A program made the translations under genes and the position numbers. This document shows, piece by piece, positions 59,900-64,000 of a stretch of 64,000 nucleotides of DNA. The notes below the pieces were generated by a model. That model did not search any database. It saw nothing but the letters and a program-made list of their open reading frames with translations, and was not told the DNA's origin. The stretch is from Paguma larvata (taxonomy: Eukaryota > Chordata > Mammalia > Carnivora > Viverridae), in assembly GCA_030068075.1 (NCBI GenBank), contig CM057826.1, forward strand, positions 78,031,312 through 78,095,311. The letters run 5' to 3'. Position 1 is the first letter of the stretch, and every line of letters begins with the position of its first letter.

Positions 59900-60107
59900 G
59901 GAGTGCCCGGCTGGCTCAGTCAGTAAGCGTCTGACTCTTGGTTTTGGCTCAGGTCGTGATCTCAAGGTTGGTGAGTTTGAGTCCCCCATCAGGCTCTGTG
60001 CTGACACTGTGAAACCTGCATAGAATTCTCTCTCCTCTCTCTCTCTGCCCCTCCCTGCTCATGCTCTGTCTCTCTCTCACTCTCAAAATAAATAAACTTA
60101 AAAAAAA
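59900..60107 (+). mobile_element. CAN-SINE
   Basis: Starts GGAGTGCCCGGCTGGCTCAG and ends CAAAATAAATAAACTTAAAA. Confidence 0.94.
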
Positions 60108-60384
60108 TGGTGATTTTGTTCACTAAAGAAATAGTAAGTGAAAAAATAAATTCTATATGCTGTATACTCCCTATATATAAATTCTCTCTATATGTACATT
60201 CTGTTTTTCTCTCTCTCTTCATATATATATTCAAGTCACTTTAATTTTTTTATTTTCTTAAATAATAAGAAAAAATATGTGTTTACCCTTGTAATTATAA
60301 TTATCAGGGACATACATTCCTTTTTATAGATTTATAATTCCACCTGGTAATATTTTCCCTCTGCCTGATACACTTCCTTTCACA

Positions 60385-60793
60385 TTTTTTTTGCTTTTCA
60401 AATTTTCATATAAGTTCTAGTTAGTTAACATATAGTGTAATATTTTCAGGAGTAGACTTTAGTAATTCATCACTTACATGTAACTCCCAGTGCTCAACCT
60501 GATAAGGGCCTTCCTTAATGTCCATTGCCCATCAGCACATCCCCCCCCCCACCTCCCTTCCCTCCAGCAAACCTCAGTTGGTGCTCTATCATTGAGTGTC
60601 TGTTATGGTTTGTTTCCTTCTCCCCTACCCCCAAATCCCATATGTTTACCTGTTTTGTTTCTTAAATTCCATATATAAGTGAAATCATAAGGTATTTGTC
60701 TTTCTCTGCCTGACTTACTTTGCTTAGCATAATACATTCTAGCTCCATCCATGTTGCAAATGGCAAGATTTCATTCCTTTTGATGGCTGAGTA

Positions 60794-60827
<34 letters not shown>

Positions 60828-61475
60828 CTTTATTCATTCATCAGTCCATGGACATTTGGGGTCTTTCCATAGTTTGGCTATTGTTAATAATACTGCTACC
60901 AACATCGGGGTACATGTACTCCTCTGAATCTGTACTTTTGTATCCTTTGGGCAAATACCTAGTAGTGTAATTTCTGGGTCATAGGATAGGTCTATTTTTA
61001 ACTTTTTGAGGAACCTCCATACTGTTCTCCAAAGTGGCTGCACTAGTTTGCATTCCCAAGAACACTGTGAGAGGGTTCCATTTTCTCCTCATCCTCACCA
61101 ACATCCATTGTTTCTTGTGTTAATTTTACCCATTCTGAAAGGTGTGAGGTGGTATTTCCCTGCTGATGAGTGATGTTTAACATCTTTTCATGTGTCTGTT
61201 ATCCATTTGTGTTGTATATCTTGTTTGAAAAAATGTCTATTCATGTCTTCTGCCCATTCTTAACAGGATTATTTGTTTTTTGGGTGTCGAGTTTGACAAG
61301 TTCTTTATAGATTTTGGATACTAACCCTTTGCCGGGTATGTCATTTGTGAATATCTTCTTTCATTCTGTAGGTTGCTTTTTAGTTCTGTTGATTGCCTTT
61401 GCTGTGCAGATGCTTTTTATCTTGATGAAGTCCCAATAGCTCATTTTTGCTTTTGTTTCCCTTGCCTCCCTTCCC
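60385..61475 (-). mobile_element. Carnivore L1 3' end, about 1.1 kb
   Basis: Antisense L1 3' region from AGTTAGTTAACATATAGTGT at the low end to CTTGATGAAGTCCCAATAGC at the high end. A minus frame at 60834-61043 is still readable but is only L1 tail sequence. A (CA)n tract sits inside at 60796-60827. Confidence 0.93.
60796..60827. repeat. (CA)n microsatellite
   Basis: About 16 pure CA units within the L1. Confidence 0.97.
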
Positions 61476-61849
61476 TTTTTTTTGTTTCCGTTCCCTTTCA
61501 TAATGAAACATTATTCTGGTATATATATAGTGGAATATATGTATATATGATTCTACAAAATACTCTTTATATACACATATTTGCACATACATGTACACAC
61601 ACTAAAACATTAAGAGTGATTCTTGGTATAATTATAGTTGATTTTCGTCTTTTTTAGGAGTTTTATTAATTCCAGTTTCCCTACATGAATATGTATTAGT
61701 TTCCTAATACAAATAAAACTGCTTAGAAATACAACTATTTTCAATATGGTCTATGTTTTTGAAACCCTGGCTTTTGCCAGAGGAACTGAATTTATTTGTG
61801 CAATGAGGTTAGTATCCATTGCACAGTCTTTGAATTGTGTGTCAAGAGG

Positions 61850-61990
61850 TCTGAAGACTAGACCTTGCCCTCTGCTGATCAGCTTTGTGACCTTGGACAA
61901 GTTCCTTGGCCTCTCAGGGCCTCAGTGTTCTCATCAACAAAAGAAGAGGTTTGGAGGAGATAGATGCCTGAGGTACCTCTCTGGTGAGTC
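61850..61990 (+). repeat. MIR element
   Basis: CAGCTTTGTGACCTTGGACA, AGTTCCTTGGCCTCTCAGGG, CTCAGTGTTCTCATCAACA follow MIR order; well conserved. Confidence 0.88.
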
Positions 61991-62158
61991 TATAAGCTGT
62001 GACTTCCCCAAGTGAGATATGATCACTTTAAGGGGTTTGTGCATTAATCCCAAGGAATACATTTAAATGATGAACACTTTTGTAACATAACTGGCAGTCT
62101 TGTATGGGAATATCTGTGGGCTTGTGGGCTTTTCCAGGCCCTTACTTATTACTCCAGA

Positions 62159-62330
62159 ACCGTGGTTCTCACACTTGAGCCTGCATCGGAATCACCTGGA
62201 GACTTGTTAGACCATAGACTGCTGGCCCCCAGCATGAATTTTTGATTTGGTACCTCTCAGGTGGGGCTGGAGAAATCGCATTTCTAACAAGCTGCAGGTG
62301 CCGCTGGTCATCTGGAAGAAGCCTACCTAA
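62159..62330 (-). mobile_element. MER5A hAT-Charlie relic
   Basis: CCGTGGTTCTCACACTTGAG, GAATCACCTGGAGACTTGTT and TTTCTAACAAGCTGCAGGTG are MER5A, a short non-autonomous DNA transposon. Strand assignment depends on the convention used. Confidence 0.88.
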
Positions 62331-62975
62331 GGATAATATCCCGGTTAGGAGAAGGCATTTCCAATATCTGTAAACATTTTGACTTCTGTTTTCTCCCCCC
62401 CTTTCCCAATTTCTTAGAAAAGTGTCCTGAAGGTCACTGAAGGATACCTTCGGGTCACTTTTAATTTTAAAATACATTTATTTAAAAACAATGAAAACAT
62501 TATTCCACTAGATGCTCTAAGTAGGAACAAATGAGGAGATTAATGGGAGGTTTGGGGCTGAGGGTGGGACGGGGAAGAGAAAGCCTATGGTTTCGGTTGA
62601 CCAGACTAGTGCACGTAGCAGGAACGCAGTTTCTTTGATGAATTAGACAAGGTAGTGAGTTGGCTTTCTCTGCGGAGTACGTTTATCCTAAATACCAAGC
62701 CGATTTCGGGATGTCTGTTACTGGATTGGTACGTGGATAAGCCCTCGCAGACATTTTCCTTTTCTTGTTACTCAGCCTACCAAATCCACGGCAGCCAGGG
62801 GGTGTGGACATCAGGCTCAAGCAAACCCAGACAGAGACGCTGAGCCTGTGGAATGAGTCTGCCTTTCAGGAAATAAATCGTTTATTGTCACTTCTCGTAT
62901 CATTTGCACACACCACTCTATATGCCTAGAGTGCTTTAACTAGCTACTTCTTAGGGTGTTTTTTCTTTTTTTCTA

Positions 62976-62997
62976 TTTTTTTTTTTTTTTTTTTTTT
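62976..62997. repeat. Poly-T run
   Basis: About 22 T with no SINE or L1 body beside it. Confidence 0.9.
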
Positions 62998-63583
62998 GTT
63001 CGAATAGCCCTCTATAAGTGACTTCACTCTGGGATTTACCACGTCTTACTTTCATCGTGCACTAATGCCGCTTCTTCCATGGAACTGGAAATATCCTGGG
63101 TACACAGCTGGCCCTGGGTTCATCTCCATATCTCCAGGACCTAACAGATCATTTGCAAATGTTTTCTGTTGAAAATAGATCCCTGGATACTCCCAGATAA
63201 AATTTTATCTTTAATATAAGTGACAGGATCCATAAAATAAGACGAACTCAAAAGTAGGCAAGCAAAGTGTGAGAGATCAAATATCTTTGAATTTTCTTCA
63301 TGTTCAACGTAACACCAGCACACTCCCTCTGCTCTCCATACTTTGGCTCCCTGTCGTGCCCTATGTCTGTCCCAGGAATTCACCTTGGATTTCTCTCCTG
63401 CTTTCTCCCCAGCAATCTCTGAAGGGGATTCCTGTTTTGTTTTGCTTTTTTACCTCCCTCCTTAGCAATAAAACATAGCCTGAGTATTTTCACAAGCAAA
63501 TAAAATGGATGATAAAGTACTTGGTGCTTAGGAAGAAACATGGAGATATTTGATGCTATGTTAGATTTTCTGCTTCATTTTAA

Positions 63584-63784
63584 TGTTCATTTATTTCTGA
63601 GAGACATAGAGACAGAGTATGAGCAGGGGTAGGGCAGAGAGAGAGGGAGACACAGAATCCGAAGCAGGCTCCAGACTCTGAGCTGTCAGCACAGAGCCTG
63701 ACGCGGGGCTCGAACTCACAGACCGTGAGATCATCACCTGAGCCGAAGTCGGCTGCTCAACCGACTGAGCCACCCAGGCGCCCC
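63584..63784 (-). mobile_element. CAN-SINE with 19-bp target-site duplication
   Basis: ATTTTCTGCTTCATTTTAA (63565-63583) and ATTTTATGCTTCATTTTAA (63785-63803) differ at one base. Head complement GAGCCACCCAGGCGCCCC; close to consensus. Confidence 0.96.
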
Positions 63785-63976
63785 ATTTTATGCTTCATTT
63801 TAAAAGAAAAGATAAGATCTTTCTCTCCATTTACCTATTTAGCTATTTAAGCTAGCTAGCTATTTTTGCATTTCTTTATATGTATGGAAAAGTATTTTAA
63901 TAAGTATTTAAATGGTATTTATGTGTTGTTAATCACCAATAGTTCAGATAATGGGATCCAAGTGACCCCCCAAAAA

Positions 63977-64000
63977 TTTTTTTTTAAGTTTATTCTTGAA
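63977..64000 (-). mobile_element. Possible SINE tail cut by the window edge
   Basis: AAATTTTTTTTTAAGTTTATT at the edge looks like the tail complement of another minus-strand SINE; the rest is outside. Confidence 0.35.

Larger units (their letters stand above)
41018..64000. other. FAM81B 5' intron or upstream intergenic DNA; no exon recognised
   Basis: The coding sequence upstream of 41017 must continue in at least one more exon, because that exon starts mid-codon. I did not find it here. In human, FAM81B is preceded by a large gene-poor interval towards MCTP1, so much of this region may be intergenic. Unassigned stretches over 300 bp are 41870-42950, 43140-43740, 48380-48740, 50150-51370, 52000-53030, 53640-54850, 55100-56170, 56620-57110, 57360-58330, 58370-59890, 61480-61840, 62340-62970 and 63000-63560. 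None has a recognisable protein. Confidence 0.5.

Overview
This is mammalian nuclear DNA, almost certainly from a cat-family (feliform) carnivore. The clearest evidence is about 28 copies of a tRNA-Lys-derived CAN-SINE. Its head reads close to GGGGCGCCTGGGTGGCTCAG, followed by a feline-type body (ATGATCTCGCGG, TGAGTTCGAGCCCCGCGTC), a (TC)n tract and an AATAAACATTAAAAA tail. Carnivore-type L1 3' ends, MaLR LTRs, L2, MIR and MER5A relics are also present. There are no bacterial features, CRISPR arrays or operons.

The only protein-coding gene I can support is FAM81B on the minus strand. I identified it by reading reverse-strand exons with correct splice sites and compatible reading phase. Six consecutive internal coding exons lie, in transcript order, at 41017-40916, 37832-37769, 26848-26605, 20968-20850, 12051-11922 and 3099-2993. 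They encode about 254 residues, from a low-complexity N-terminal part through most of the conserved coiled-coil core. They keep one open frame across all five junctions, each flanked by AG and GT. The first exon was not found; it lies somewhere above 41 kb or beyond the window. The 3' coding exons lie off the left edge.

Region by region: 1-41 kb is FAM81B exons and introns. The introns are packed with repeats: L1 fragments around 0-0.7, 6.5-11 and 17.3-18.9 kb and 22.5-24 kb, MaLR LTRs, L2 stretches and many SINEs. From 41 to 64 kb there is no recognisable exon; this is FAM81B 5' intron or upstream intergenic DNA. It contains a notable nested structure at 45.7-48.4 kb, where an L1 with an inverted 5' half interrupts an old L2, as well as several young SINEs with perfect target-site duplications.

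I found no convincing new gene system. The most useful results are the exon map of FAM81B, the twin-primed L1 inside L2, the dated SINE insertions, and a few unexplained GC-rich or locally duplicated segments. Orthology and repeat family names rest on recognition from memory, not on a database search.
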